The translations under genes were made by a program, and so were the position numbers. Below the pieces are notes generated by a model, which was not told the DNA's origin, did no database searches, and saw only the letters and a program-made list of their open reading frames with translations. Positions 1-8,336 of a stretch of 64,000 nucleotides of DNA are shown here, in pieces; within the stretch, counting starts at the first letter, position 1, and every line of letters begins with the position of its first letter. This stretch comes from Geothrix sp. (GTDB lineage Bacteria; Acidobacteriota; Holophagae; Holophagales; Holophagaceae): the NCBI RefSeq assembly GCF_020622065.1, contig NZ_JAHRYQ010000001.1:434001-498000 (forward strand), written 5' to 3'.

Positions 1-204
1 GGGGCCGAATTCGCGGAAACGCGCTTCGACAACGCCGCCCTGGAGTTCCACCGCAAGGTGCGCAACCGCTTCCTGGCCATCGCCCAGAGCCACCCCGGCC
101 GCGTGGCCCTGGTGCCCGCCCGGGATCCCGTCGACCAGGTGGAAGCGGCCATCTGGGCGCGGGTGACGCCCCTGCTGCGCAGCGCCGGCTTCGGGGTCGA
201 TTGA
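1..204 (+). CDS. tmk: Thymidylate kinase, C-terminal 67 residues (5' end outside window)
   Basis: The window opens inside this gene, reading in frame 1 to a TGA at 202-204. The visible residues include the ETRFDNAALEFHRKVRNRF stretch, which matches the conserved RFE-x(5)-FH-x-RVR-x-G-Y/F segment of dTMP kinase, followed by the VALVPARDPVDQVEAAIW segment that matches the usual C-terminal 'D/R...v...I' pattern. dTMP kinase phosphorylates dTMP to dTDP in dTTP synthesis. The next gene is holB, which overlaps by one base (TGATG). tmk-holB is a common bacterial order and supports both calls. The P-loop and DR(Y/H) motifs lie upstream and cannot be checked. Confidence 0.85.
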   Translation, partial: GAEFAETRFDNAALEFHRKVRNRFLAIAQSHPGRVALVPARDPVDQVEAAIWARVTPLLRSAGFGVD

Positions 205-1217
205 TGTTCGCCCCGGACATCGCCGGTCACCGGGCCCTCCGTCAGCGCCTGCTGGATCGCCTGCAGGCCGACCGGATCCGCGGCTCACTGCTCTTCACCG
301 GGCCGGAGGGCATCGGCAAACGCCGCGTGGCCCTGGAGCTGGCCCAGCGCGAGATCTGCTTCCGCCGGAATGCCTGCGGCCAGTGCGAAGGCTGCCGGAT
401 GTTCCTGGGCGATGACCTGCCCTTCGAGCTGCCCAACCTGCTGCGCATCACGCCCGAGGGCAAGGCGGGCGTCATCCGCATCGACCAGATCCGCGAAGGC
501 CTGGACTCGAACAACCAGCCCCGCTTCAGCCGCGGTGTCATCGAGTGGGCCTCCCTGGCCCCGCCCTTGGGATGCCACCGCTGGATCCTGGTGGAGGAGG
601 CCCACCGCCTCAACGAATCCAGCGGCAACATCCTGCTCAAGACCCTCGAGGAGCCCCCCGAGGGTACCCACTTCATCCTGGTGACCCACCGGCCCGAGGC
701 CCTGCTCCAGACCATCCGCAGCCGCTGCGAGCGCATCCCCTTCGCGCCCCTGCCGCCGGAAGAGGCTTGGGCGGTGGCGATGCGGCAGGGGTGGGGCGAG
801 GACGATCGGGCCCGCTGGGCCGCCCTGGGGGAGGGCAGCCTGCGCTTCCTGGAAGAACCCGCCTTCCGCCGGGCCGAGGCCCAGGTGGAGGCCTGGATCG
901 CCCTGCTGGGGGGCCGCGCCTTCAGCGAGGTGGGGGAGGCCCTGCTTCCCGAAAAGGACTCGGTCCTGGCTCAGGGGGAACAGCTGCGGCAGCCCTTGGA
1001 GCTGCTTCTGCGCCTGCTGGCGGATCTGGCCCGGATCCAGGCGGGGGAGGCCCCGGCCCTCGAGCCTTGGCGCGGGGCCCTGGAGCCGCTGGCCGCCAAG
1101 TTCCGGGACCTCAAGACCCCCCAGGAGGCTGTCCTCGAGTCCCTGCGCCACCTGCCGCGGAACCTGAGCCCGGAGCCCCTGCTGCGGGAAGTGGGTCTGA
1201 CCCTCCAGGCCTCCTGA
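204..1217 (+). CDS. holB: DNA polymerase III delta-prime subunit
   Basis: This 337-residue protein is a clamp-loader AAA+ subunit that helps load the sliding clamp in the cytoplasm. A Walker A motif (GPEGIGKR) sits at residues 33-40. A four-cysteine zinc module follows (C52, C58, C61, C64). The LLKTLEEPPEGTHFILVT segment and the SRC sensor motif (TIRSRCERI) are typical of delta-prime/gamma subunits. I chose the ATG at 204, which overlaps the tmk stop, over an in-frame TTG at 201. The coupled tmk-holB arrangement indicates one transcript. The C-terminal third is weakly conserved, as is usual in this family. Confidence 0.92.
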   Translation: MFAPDIAGHRALRQRLLDRLQADRIRGSLLFTGPEGIGKRRVALELAQREICFRRNACGQCEGCRMFLGDDLPFELPNLLRITPEGKAGVIRIDQIREGLDSNNQPRFSRGVIEWASLAPPLGCHRWILVEEAHRLNESSGNILLKTLEEPPEGTHFILVTHRPEALLQTIRSRCERIPFAPLPPEEAWAVAMRQGWGEDDRARWAALGEGSLRFLEEPAFRRAEAQVEAWIALLGGRAFSEVGEALLPEKDSVLAQGEQLRQPLELLLRLLADLARIQAGEAPALEPWRGALEPLAAKFRDLKTPQEAVLESLRHLPRNLSPEPLLREVGLTLQAS

Positions 1218-1297
1218 TCCTGACCGCGGCCCGGGCGGCTCTGGCCATCTCAGGCAGGCTCGGGAGCGGGCGTGACCCGGATCACCCCACCCTGGGC

Positions 1298-1328
1298 TAA
1301 ACTTGATTCAGGAGTCAGCGCTCCTGAA
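1298..1328 (+). promoter_or_regulatory. Possible promoter -10 with a hairpin at the start of the transcript
   Basis: TAAACT at 1298-1303 resembles a sigma-70 -10 box. Just after it, TTCAGGAG (1307-1314) and CTCCTGAA (1321-1328) form an 8-bp inverted repeat with a 6-nt loop, placed at or near the expected transcript start of the YecH-like gene. No good -35 box is visible. The hairpin may stabilise the 5' end or be an operator; neither is shown. Confidence 0.3.
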
Positions 1329-1340
1329 CCGGAGACCCCC

Positions 1341-1583
1341 ATGTCCGATCCCCTTTACGGCCACGACCTGCTGTCCCTGGTGATGGAGCGCGGCGGATCC
1401 ATCCCCGTCGAGGATCTCCGGACCGCCGCCCTCGCCGTCCATGGGCCTGATCCCGTCTATCACAACTGCCACGGCGACTCCTTCGACTTCGACGGTGTGC
1501 TGGCCTTCCTCGGCCAGAAGGGCAAGATCAACCTGGCCGACGGTCGGGTGACCCTGGGGCCCGCCCCGGCTTGCCAGCACTGA
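1341..1583 (+). CDS. YecH-like small putative metal-binding protein (DUF2492)
   Basis: This 80-residue protein resembles E. coli YecH. It shares the N-terminal GHDLL-x(3)-MERGG pattern, a central YHNCHGDSFDFDGVLAFL segment (family: FHTC-s-a-e-g-m-t-a-x-e-L-v-a-F-L), a KGKI segment and a C-terminal CQH. The conserved Cys and His residues are why the family is predicted to bind metal; its biological role is not known. The start ATG at 1341 has GGAG at 1331-1334, six bases upstream. It appears to be a single-gene unit. Confidence is good for the family and low for function. Confidence 0.75.
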   Translation: MSDPLYGHDLLSLVMERGGSIPVEDLRTAALAVHGPDPVYHNCHGDSFDFDGVLAFLGQKGKINLADGRVTLGPAPACQH

Positions 1584-1645
1584 TTCCAGGGGTCAGAGGC
1601 CGGACTCCAGTAGGATCTCCAGGAAGTCTTTCCACCGCGGACCTC

Positions 1646-2854
1646 ATGGACGCCCACCCGGTCGATCTCGATTCACCCTTCGCCCCCCGGTCCTTTCTGA
1701 TCCGGCTGAGCGCGGGGATCCTGATCCTGAACCTGTTCGTCATCCTCATGGCGGTGGTCTCCCTCCGGCAGAGCTGGCGCAACCACCAGGATCGGGCCAT
1801 CGTCACGGGCCAGAACCTGGCCCAGGTCCTTGATCGCTATGTGGCCGACACCTTCATCCGGGCCGATGTGGCGGTCTTGGCCGTGAAGGACGAGGTGGAG
1901 CGGTCCGTGGCCGGCCCCAAGGGTGACCGCCGCGATCTGGATGCCTTCATCCGGCGGCAGTACGAGCGGGTGCCGGGGTTGCTGGCCCTGCGCACGACCG
2001 ATGCCAAGGGGATGATCGACCACGGGAGTGGCGTCGGGGGTGGCACCAGCGTCAGCGTGGCGGATCGCGAGCATTTCATCCGGCTCCGGGACCTGCCCGA
2101 GGCCGGGGTGGTGATCTCCAAGCCCATTTTCGGGAGGCTCACCGGCACCTGGGTGATCATCCTGGCCCGGCGCCTGGAGGGCCCCGATCACAGCTTCGCG
2201 GGCATGGTCCATGCCGTGATTGGCCTGGATCAGTTCAGTCAGGCGTTCTCTTCCCTCGATGTGGGGCCCCACGGTTCAGTGGCCCTCCGGAACCTGGAAC
2301 TGGAGCTGATCGCCCGCCACCCCGAGCCCGTGGCCGCCGGCACTGGGGTCGGCCAGAAGGTCATCTCGACCGAGTTCTCGGCCTTCGCCCAGTCCGGTCA
2401 GAGCATGGGCATCTACCGGGCCCGCACTCCCTTTGACCATGTCCAGCGCACCTTCGCCATCCGCCGGGTGACGGGCCAGCCCTTCTATGTTCTGGTGGGG
2501 CTGGCCGAGCAGGACTACCTGGCGGGATGGTGCCGGGAAGCGGTTCAGGAGCTCACGGAAGTGGCCCTGTTCACCTGCCTGACCCTGGTGGCTTCCTGGT
2601 TGATGCACCGGGCCTGGCAGCGGCAGCAGGTGGTCCACGAGAATCTGCGGAACCTGCTGGCGGAAGTGAAGACGCTGGGCGGCATGCTACCGATCTGCAG
2701 CCACTGCAAAAAGATCCGGGATGACAAGGGCTACTGGAACCAGATCGAGGCCTATCTGAACGAGCACACCGACGCCGAATTCACCCACGGCATCTGTCCC
2801 GAGTGCGCGAAGGAAGTCTTCCCCCGCTCCTCGGGAAAGCACCCGTCAATCTAA
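1646..2854 (+). CDS. Transmembrane dCache/PDC-type sensor with a C-terminal CxxC...CxxC module
   Basis: This protein of about 402 residues has a first membrane segment near residues 18-40 and a second near 302-320. Between them lies an extracytoplasmic region of about 260 residues with PDC/dCache-like features (LALRTTDAKGMI, VSVADREHFIRL, VISKPIFGRLTGTWVI). After the second membrane segment there is a short linker and a C-terminal domain of about 55 residues with two cysteine pairs, PICSHCKKIRDDKGYW and GICPECAKEVF. That module is known as a tail on many sensor kinases and response regulators, but no kinase, GGDEF or MCP domain is present here. I chose the ATG at 1646; upstream TTG codons are in frame but lack support. 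Its output is unknown. Confidence 0.7.
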   Translation: MDAHPVDLDSPFAPRSFLIRLSAGILILNLFVILMAVVSLRQSWRNHQDRAIVTGQNLAQVLDRYVADTFIRADVAVLAVKDEVERSVAGPKGDRRDLDAFIRRQYERVPGLLALRTTDAKGMIDHGSGVGGGTSVSVADREHFIRLRDLPEAGVVISKPIFGRLTGTWVIILARRLEGPDHSFAGMVHAVIGLDQFSQAFSSLDVGPHGSVALRNLELELIARHPEPVAAGTGVGQKVISTEFSAFAQSGQSMGIYRARTPFDHVQRTFAIRRVTGQPFYVLVGLAEQDYLAGWCREAVQELTEVALFTCLTLVASWLMHRAWQRQQVVHENLRNLLAEVKTLGGMLPICSHCKKIRDDKGYWNQIEAYLNEHTDAEFTHGICPECAKEVFPRSSGKHPSI

Positions 2855-2890
2855 CGGAGCCTCGGGCCTACACTGTGTCCGGGGGATCCC

Positions 2891-3295
2891 ATGCACCTGC
2901 TCCGCATCAACCATTTGGGCATCGCGACGCCGGGTCTGGACGAGGCCATGGCGCGCATGGCACGACTCTTCGACATGACGGCGGACCATGCGGAGGAGGT
3001 GGCCGAGCAGAAGGTGAAGACGGCCTTCTTCCCCGTGGGTGAGAGCACCCTGGAGTTCCTGGAGAGCACCGACCCCGAAGGTCCCATCGGGAAGTTCCTG
3101 GCGAAGCGCGGCCCCGGCATCCACCATGTCTGCTTCGAGGTGGATGACATCGACGCGGCCGTGGCGCAGCTGCTCGCCAAAGGCGTGCGCATGATCGACC
3201 AGGCCCCGCGGAACGGTGCCCACGGCTGCCGCGTGGCCTTCATCCATCCGGCGGAGACCGGGGGCGTGTTGATGGAGCTGAGCCAGGGGGCGTGA
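2891..3295 (+). CDS. mce: Methylmalonyl-CoA epimerase (VOC family)
   Basis: The 134-residue length is normal for methylmalonyl-CoA epimerase, which interconverts the (R) and (S) forms of methylmalonyl-CoA in propionate metabolism. The glyoxalase/VOC fold ligands are visible: His in INHLGIAT near the N-terminus, Glu in STLEFLE, His in GIHHVCFEVDD and Glu in GVLMELSQ at the C-terminus. The GPGIHHVCFEVDDI segment is characteristic of this subfamily. A TACACT at 2869-2874 could be the -10 of its own promoter and GGGGGA lies just upstream of the ATG. No mutase gene is in the window. Confidence 0.88.
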   Translation: MHLLRINHLGIATPGLDEAMARMARLFDMTADHAEEVAEQKVKTAFFPVGESTLEFLESTDPEGPIGKFLAKRGPGIHHVCFEVDDIDAAVAQLLAKGVRMIDQAPRNGAHGCRVAFIHPAETGGVLMELSQGA

Positions 3296-3343
3296 GGGGT
3301 TCCGCGGATCGGATTCGCGCCGGGTCGGGAGCTGCCGGCCCTG

Positions 3344-4288
3344 TCAGCCGCGCTCCGTGGCCTCCGGTCCCTCCAGGGCATCCAGTTGCGTCACATCCAT
3401 TTCGGTCATTCCATCGGCGGTCGCGAAGAGCATGGGCGTGAACCGGGTGCCCCAACGCACCTCCTCCGCGGTGTAGGAGGTGCGGGCGTAGATGGTCTGC
3501 GAGAAGGTGTCGTCGAAGGCCTTGATGAGGACGATGAACTCGGCCCTGGCCCGGCGCAGGTCCTCGGCGGTCATCCCCTGTAGGGGACTCGTCTCGTCGA
3601 TGGGATGCACCACGGTCCAGCTGGAAGGGAAGAGGTTGATCTTGGATCGCTCCAGCGAAAGGTTCATGAACCGGCGCTGGCGGGAGCCCGGATCTTCGAA
3701 CGAGAGGCTGAGCGTGGCCTCCACCTCGATGAGCTGGTTGCTGCGCATGTTGACGAGGCGGAACATGAAGCCGGTGATGGGCCCGTAGCTGGCCACCACG
3801 GCCTGGGCGCTGAACCGGAGGCAGGCCTGGGGCCGGGAGAACCTTCCGTAGAGGAGGCCCGTGGCCAGGGCGAAGCTGAGGAGGCCCAGCAGGGATTCCA
3901 GCGCCGCGGCAGTGTTGGCGAGGGTGCCCTTCGGGCTGATGTGCCCGTAGCCCACGGTGGTGAGCGTCTGGGCGCTGAAGAAGAAGGCGTCCTGCATCCG
4001 GTCGGGCAGCGTCTCGCCCCCGGGCCGGGTGAAGTGTTCCATCCCGATGCCCAGGTAGAGGAGGGCGAAGAGGGCGTTGGTGATGACGAAGGCCAGGAGC
4101 AGGAGCCCCAGGAAGGGGGCCCAGCCCATGGTGATGAGGTGGTGGTAGAGCTCGTAGAAGCGGAAGCGGGGCAGGCCCCGGCGGCGCACATTGAAGGAGC
4201 CGTCCTTGTTGACCCCTCGACCGGAGTTCGCCTGGAGACCCAAACCGAGGTCGTCAACAACTGGGATACCGCGGGGGGGAGGGGGCAT
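3344..4288 (-). CDS. Inward-rectifier potassium channel (KirBac type)
   Basis: This 314-residue membrane protein has the bacterial Kir layout: a short N-terminal segment (FNVRRRGLPRFRFYELYHHL, the slide-helix region), TM1 near 55-80, a pore helix and the K+ selectivity filter TVGYG at residues 111-115 (AQTLTTVGYGHISP), TM2 near 128-148, and a C-terminal cytoplasmic beta domain of about 160 residues. That domain has the Kir signature stretches FRLVNMRSNQLIEVEATLSL and WTVVHPIDETSPL. It should pass K+ across the inner membrane. The ATG at 4288 gives a normal KirBac length; the frame stays open far upstream, but those residues are an artefact of high GC. No ligand-binding partner is adjacent. 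Confidence 0.9.
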   Translation of the reverse strand: MPPPPRGIPVVDDLGLGLQANSGRGVNKDGSFNVRRRGLPRFRFYELYHHLITMGWAPFLGLLLLAFVITNALFALLYLGIGMEHFTRPGGETLPDRMQDAFFFSAQTLTTVGYGHISPKGTLANTAAALESLLGLLSFALATGLLYGRFSRPQACLRFSAQAVVASYGPITGFMFRLVNMRSNQLIEVEATLSLSFEDPGSRQRRFMNLSLERSKINLFPSSWTVVHPIDETSPLQGMTAEDLRRARAEFIVLIKAFDDTFSQTIYARTSYTAEEVRWGTRFTPMLFATADGMTEMDVTQLDALEGPEATERG

Positions 4289-4385
4289 GGATGTCCTGTG
4301 GAAGGGAGGCCCGAGTGGAGGGACGGATGACCACCATGCCAGGGGTGGAGGTTGGCCCGCCAGCCCCCGGGGCCCTGCGAGGCGG

Positions 4386-5315
4386 TCAGCCCACCCACCC
4401 CAGGTATCCGAGCCACAGGGCCCGCCCGAAGAACACCACCACCGGCGTGGCGAGCGCCAGGAAGCAGCCGAAGGGCAGCATGGTCTGGCCTGAGACGGCC
4501 TGGTCGGGGCCGCGGCGCATGAGCATGAGGGGCACGCCCACGGCGGCGCCGAGGCCCGCGCCCAGGAAGAGGATGCCGAGCATGGGCCCCCAGCCCCAGA
4601 AGGCGCCCAGCCAAGCCAGCATCTTGAAGTCGCCCATGCCCAGGCCGTCAGTCTTGCGGATCCATTTGTAGACCTGGTTGAGCAGGGCGGGACCGCCATA
4701 GCCGATCAGCAGGCCCAGGAGGCTGGTCTCCCAGGTGACGGCGGCCTCGAAGCCGCGGAACGCGGGAGCGGGCTGCAGGCCGTTGTGGAAGGCCAGAGCC
4801 TGGATGAGGGTGTCCTGGCGGCCCCAGACCTTGAGGAGGGTCTCGGGCCAGGCCAGCTGCGGCAGGGCGCAGAGCACCCCGAAGGCCATGAGGGGGAACT
4901 GGATGGCGTCCGGCAGGATCATCTCCGTGAAGTCCGTGAAGAACAGCACGACCAGCGCGTAGGCGCAGATCACGGCCTTGAGCCAGATAAGCGTTCCGAA
5001 GGGGAAGAACCAGTGGGCGCCACCCAGGATCAGGCCGCCCAGCACCTCCACCAGCGGGTAGCGCACGGGGATGCGCCAGCCGCAGGCGGCGCACTTTCCG
5101 CGGAGCCACAGCCACCCGAAGAGCGGGACATTGTGCCAGGGCTTGATCTTCGCCTGGCAGGCGGGGCAGTGGCTGGCCTTGGTCACCACATTGCGGTCCT
5201 CCGGCGCCTCCTGGGGCAGCCGGTGGATGAGCACATTGGAAAACGAGCCGAAGATCAGGCCGAACGGCGCCAGGAGAAGACTCAGGAGCCAGGGGGGGAG
5301 GTCCATGAAGGGCAT
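4386..5315 (-). CDS. pilD: Type IV prepilin leader peptidase / N-methyltransferase
   Basis: PilD is an inner-membrane aspartic protease that cleaves type IV prepilin leaders and methylates the new N-terminus. The 309-residue protein has the N-terminal FGSFSNVLIHRLP motif, two zinc-binding CxxC pairs (C50/C53 and C75/C78), and the two catalytic regions: FFTDFTEMILPDA around D128 and the GMGDFKMLAWLGA segment. Seven or eight hydrophobic segments are evident. The start at 5315 is followed by a second possible ATG at 5306. No pilin genes are in the window. It is transcribed divergently from the cyclophilin gene. Confidence 0.94.
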   Translation of the reverse strand: MPFMDLPPWLLSLLLAPFGLIFGSFSNVLIHRLPQEAPEDRNVVTKASHCPACQAKIKPWHNVPLFGWLWLRGKCAACGWRIPVRYPLVEVLGGLILGGAHWFFPFGTLIWLKAVICAYALVVLFFTDFTEMILPDAIQFPLMAFGVLCALPQLAWPETLLKVWGRQDTLIQALAFHNGLQPAPAFRGFEAAVTWETSLLGLLIGYGGPALLNQVYKWIRKTDGLGMGDFKMLAWLGAFWGWGPMLGILFLGAGLGAAVGVPLMLMRRGPDQAVSGQTMLPFGCFLALATPVVVFFGRALWLGYLGWVG

Positions 5316-5494
5316 GGGACTACGATAACTCAGGGGTGACCGCCCGGCTGCGAGCGACCTCTGCGCCCCCCTGGTCCCCGCCTTGCTGGCAGGTGGAGCC
5401 TTCCGTCAAGGGCGGCCTGCTCGGGGCTTCGTTTTCAGGAGTGGGGACTTCCCTGCCATTCGCGGCAGAATGAAGGGAAGCCCCAGGAGTTTTC

Positions 5495-6127
5495 GTGCCC
5501 CGTCTGCTGCTCTGCCTGTCCTTCGCTGGATCCCTGGCCATGTCCCTGGCTGCTCAGGCGCCTGTTCCAGCGCCGGCTCCGGCCCCAGCTCCCGTTCCGG
5601 CCCCGGTGGCCAAGCCGCGGGTGCAGCTGCTCACCAGCTACGGGCCGGTCGTCCTCGAGCTGGAGCCGGAGCTGGCGCCCAAGACCGTGGCGAACTTCCT
5701 GCAGTATGTGAAGGATGGCCACTACAAGGGCACCATCTTCCACCGGGTCATCGACGGCTTCATGGTCCAGGGCGGCGGTCTGCTGGAGAACCTGGACGAG
5801 AAGCCCCTGCGGGAGCCCATCCTCAACGAGGCGCCCCAGACCTTCCGGGCCGGCCTGAAGAACACCCGGGGTACCGTGGCCATGGCCCGCACGGGCTCGC
5901 CTCACAGCGCCACAGCCCAGTTCTACATCAACACCGTGGACAACAAGAGCCTGGATCACCGCGACCTGACCGATGAAGGCTACGGCTACTGCGTCTTTGG
6001 CCGCGTGGTCTCGGGCATGGAGGCCGTGGACAAGATCGAGAAGGTGAAGACGGAATGGCGCAAAGGGCAGAGCGGCGTGCCGCAGTATCCCGTGCGCTTG
6101 AAGGATGTCTCCTTGCTGCCGCAGTAG
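5495..6127 (+). CDS. Exported peptidyl-prolyl cis-trans isomerase (cyclophilin type)
   Basis: This 210-residue protein has a signal peptide (about residues 1-20, ending SLAAQA), a low-complexity Ala-Pro-Val linker of about 20 residues, and a cyclophilin domain. Hallmarks are GPVVLELEPELAPKTVANFL, GTIFHRVIDGFMVQGGG, NTRGTVAMARTG, TAQFYINTVDN and YCVFGRVVSGM. The catalytic Arg is in FHRVI and the substrate-binding QF is in TAQFYIN. It should catalyse proline isomerisation in the periplasm, assisting protein folding. The GTG at 5495 has AGGAG at 5485-5489, which fixes the start. plsC follows after two bases, so the two are probably co-transcribed. Confidence 0.93.
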   Translation: MPRLLLCLSFAGSLAMSLAAQAPVPAPAPAPAPVPAPVAKPRVQLLTSYGPVVLELEPELAPKTVANFLQYVKDGHYKGTIFHRVIDGFMVQGGGLLENLDEKPLREPILNEAPQTFRAGLKNTRGTVAMARTGSPHSATAQFYINTVDNKSLDHRDLTDEGYGYCVFGRVVSGMEAVDKIEKVKTEWRKGQSGVPQYPVRLKDVSLLPQ

Positions 6128-6129
6128 GC

Positions 6130-6894
6130 ATGCCCATCCGCCCCTTTCTTCGACCAGCCCTGGTCTGGGTCTTTGGTGCCCTGGCCCTGGCCCTGGCCGT
6201 TTGCCTCTGCTTCCTGCTGGCGCCCTTCATCGGCGGCCGGCGGGCCTTCTGGATCGTGGCGCCCCGCTACATCCGCGGTACCGCCTGGGCCTTTGGCATC
6301 CGCCGCGAACTGGCGGGCTGGGAGGACCTTCCCGAAGCGCTCCGCGACGGCAGCCGGCCGGCGGTCTTCATCGGCAATCACACTTCGCTGTTCGATCCGC
6401 CTCTGATGATCTCCACACTCCCCTGCCACCCCGTGTTCGTGGCCAAGCGGGAGCTGGCGGGGGTGCCCTTCCTGGGTTGGGTGATCTGGCTGGCGGGTTT
6501 CATCTTCATCGACCGCAGCAACCGCGCGGCCGCCTTGCGCAGCCTGGAGGATGCCGCAGTCCGGATCCGCGCGGGGCAGGCCATCGTGGCTTTTCCCGAA
6601 GGCACCCGCAGCCGCGATGGCCGCCTGCTGCCTTTCAAGAAGGGCGCCTTCGCCCTGGCCTTCGAAGCCGGGGTGCCGGTGGTGCCCTTCGCCATCCACG
6701 GCGGACCGGACATCCTGCCCAAGGGGACCTGGCGCACGCGAAGCGGCCTCTACCGCATCACGATGGGCACGCCGCTGGAATCCTACGCCCACCCTGATGC
6801 CGAGGCTCTCCGGATGGCGGCCCAGTCGGCAGTGCAGGGACTCTTGGAAAAGAGCCGAGGAGAGTCAATGACGAAGGACGCAGGCGTCAAGTGA
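6130..6894 (+). CDS. 1-acyl-sn-glycerol-3-phosphate acyltransferase (PlsC family)
   Basis: This 254-residue protein has an N-terminal membrane anchor (about residues 6-30) and the PlsC-family acyltransferase blocks: the HX4D motif in NHTSLFDP, the Arg-containing block FIDRSNRAAA, and FPEGTRSRDGRLLPFKKGAF, then VPVVPFAIHG. The family acylates lysophosphatidic acid to phosphatidic acid at the inner membrane. The ATG at 6130 lies two bases after the cyclophilin stop, which supports this start over upstream in-frame codons. Two other proteins with acyltransferase blocks occur in the window (29652 and 50466), so this may not be the only PlsC of the cell. Confidence 0.88.
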   Translation: MPIRPFLRPALVWVFGALALALAVCLCFLLAPFIGGRRAFWIVAPRYIRGTAWAFGIRRELAGWEDLPEALRDGSRPAVFIGNHTSLFDPPLMISTLPCHPVFVAKRELAGVPFLGWVIWLAGFIFIDRSNRAAALRSLEDAAVRIRAGQAIVAFPEGTRSRDGRLLPFKKGAFALAFEAGVPVVPFAIHGGPDILPKGTWRTRSGLYRITMGTPLESYAHPDAEALRMAAQSAVQGLLEKSRGESMTKDAGVK

Positions 6895-6975
6895 CCTGAT
6901 TCGCCTGGACCGGTCCCCTTCATCCGGAGCGGGGCAGACCGGTATTCCTCCGCCGCCTCCGCGGTTACCGGCCTT

Positions 6976-7377
6976 TCAGTTCACGACCTTGATGGACGGA
7001 GGCGGACCCTGCGGGCGCTGGCGGTCCTTGGGGATGAAGAGGGCGCCGAGGACGGAGGCGACGATGCTGGTGACCAGGGCGCCGAAGAAGCCGGACCAGA
7101 AGCCGCTCACGGTGAAGGTCAGGCCCAGCCGGGAGGAGAGGGCGCCGGCGAGCCAGAAGACCAGGCCGTTGATGACGAGGCTGAAGCAGCCGAGGGAGCA
7201 GGCCATGGGCACGAAGGCGATGACCTTGAGGAGGCTGCCGACGGTGGTGTTCAGGGCTGCCAGGATCACGGCCACGATCAGGAGGTCCAGGAAAGATCCA
7301 TGGCCCAGCCCGGGCACGAAGGAGCAAGCCACCAGCAGGCCGATGGCCGAGAAGAGGAAGCGCAGGAGCGTGGTCAT
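6976..7377 (-). CDS. Small four-helix membrane protein, phage holin family 4-like
   Basis: This 133-residue protein has four strongly hydrophobic segments (near 5-22, 30-50, 55-78 and 88-115) and a short polar, proline-rich tail. The layout and the FVPGLGHGSFLDLLIVAVILAALN-like start match the 'phage holin family 4' group. That group is widespread in bacterial chromosomes away from phages and has no agreed function. Its ATG overlaps the cysE stop by four bases (7374-7377), so it is translationally coupled to cysE. There is no lysis module nearby, so a phage role is unlikely. Confidence 0.7.
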   Translation of the reverse strand: MTTLLRFLFSAIGLLVACSFVPGLGHGSFLDLLIVAVILAALNTTVGSLLKVIAFVPMACSLGCFSLVINGLVFWLAGALSSRLGLTFTVSGFWSGFFGALVTSIVASVLGALFIPKDRQRPQGPPPSIKVVN

Positions 7378-8273
7378 GAGGGCATCCCGTCCTTCTCGTT
7401 GGCCTGGGTGATGACGCTGCCCGGCGGCACGCTGCGGGTGAGCCAGACATTGCCGCCGATGGCTGACCCCTTGCCGAGGGTGATGCGGCCCAGGACGGTG
7501 GCATTGGAGTAGATGATCACATCGTCCTCCACCACCGGATGGCGGGGGACGCCCTTGACGGGGTGGCCCTCGGCATCCAGGGGGAAGCTCTTGGCGCCGA
7601 GCGTCACGCCCTGGTAGATCCGCACATTGCGGCCGATGATGCAGGTCTCGCCGATGACGACGCCCGTGCCGTGGTCGATGAAGAACCGCTCACCGATCTC
7701 GGCGCCGGGGTGGATGTCGATGCCCGTGAGGCTGTGGGCGTGCTCCGTGATCATGCGTGGCAGCAGGGGCACCTTCAGCTTCAGCAGTTCGTGGGCCAGG
7801 CGCTGGCTGGTGATGGCCATCAGGCCGGGGTAGCAGAACAGGACTTCATCGGGGCTGGTGGCCGCCGGGTCACCCTCGAAGCCCGCCTGGATGTCCGTGG
7901 CGAGGAGACGACGCACCTCGGGCAGCCGGGCGAGGAAGGCCCGCGCCAGGTCCAGGGCCCGCTCCCGGCAGTTCCCGCAGGTGGGATCGGAAGCCATGAG
8001 GCCCCGCTGGATCTGGTTGCCAAGGCCGATCAGCACCCGGTCCATGCGGGCGCCCAGGTGGTAGTGCAGGGTCTCGGCCTTCAGCTCGGACGCGCCGAAA
8101 TAGCCCGGGAAGAGCAGGGCGCGCAGTTCCTCCACCAGGCCCCCCAGGATGGTGCGGGACGGGAATTCCCGGCGCCCCAGGGGCATGTCCGTCAGGGCCG
8201 TGGCGGCCAAAGCCAGGGCCTCGACCACGGCATGGAGGTCGGGCCGGTCTTCCAGGGGGTGCTCGCTCGGCAT
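7374..8273 (-). CDS. cysE: Serine O-acetyltransferase
   Basis: This cytoplasmic enzyme makes O-acetylserine for cysteine synthesis. The 299-residue protein has a long helical N-terminal half and a C-terminal left-handed beta-helix built of hexapeptide repeats (GIDIHPGAEIGERFFIDHG, GVVIGETCIIGRNVRIYQGV). The catalytic-region motif DHGTGVVIGETC and the GVPRHPVVEDDVIIYSNATV segment are typical of SAT, closer to the longer EpsC-like form than to E. coli CysE. The ATG at 8273 gives a plausible N-terminus (MPSEHPLEDRPDL); codons further upstream are in frame but unsupported. It forms an operon with the holin-like gene. No cysK is in the window. Confidence 0.9.
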   Translation of the reverse strand: MPSEHPLEDRPDLHAVVEALALAATALTDMPLGRREFPSRTILGGLVEELRALLFPGYFGASELKAETLHYHLGARMDRVLIGLGNQIQRGLMASDPTCGNCRERALDLARAFLARLPEVRRLLATDIQAGFEGDPAATSPDEVLFCYPGLMAITSQRLAHELLKLKVPLLPRMITEHAHSLTGIDIHPGAEIGERFFIDHGTGVVIGETCIIGRNVRIYQGVTLGAKSFPLDAEGHPVKGVPRHPVVEDDVIIYSNATVLGRITLGKGSAIGGNVWLTRSVPPGSVITQANEKDGMPS

Positions 8274-8336
8274 GAGGGGCTCCAAACTCCAGCCTAGCCT
8301 TGCGGCCGGCCTGGAGGACAAGGATGCCACAGGCCC

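Noticed and set aside
6976..7377. Prophage remnant, suggested by the holin-family protein
   Set aside because: This family is common in chromosomes, no other phage gene is near, and the gene is coupled to cysE.
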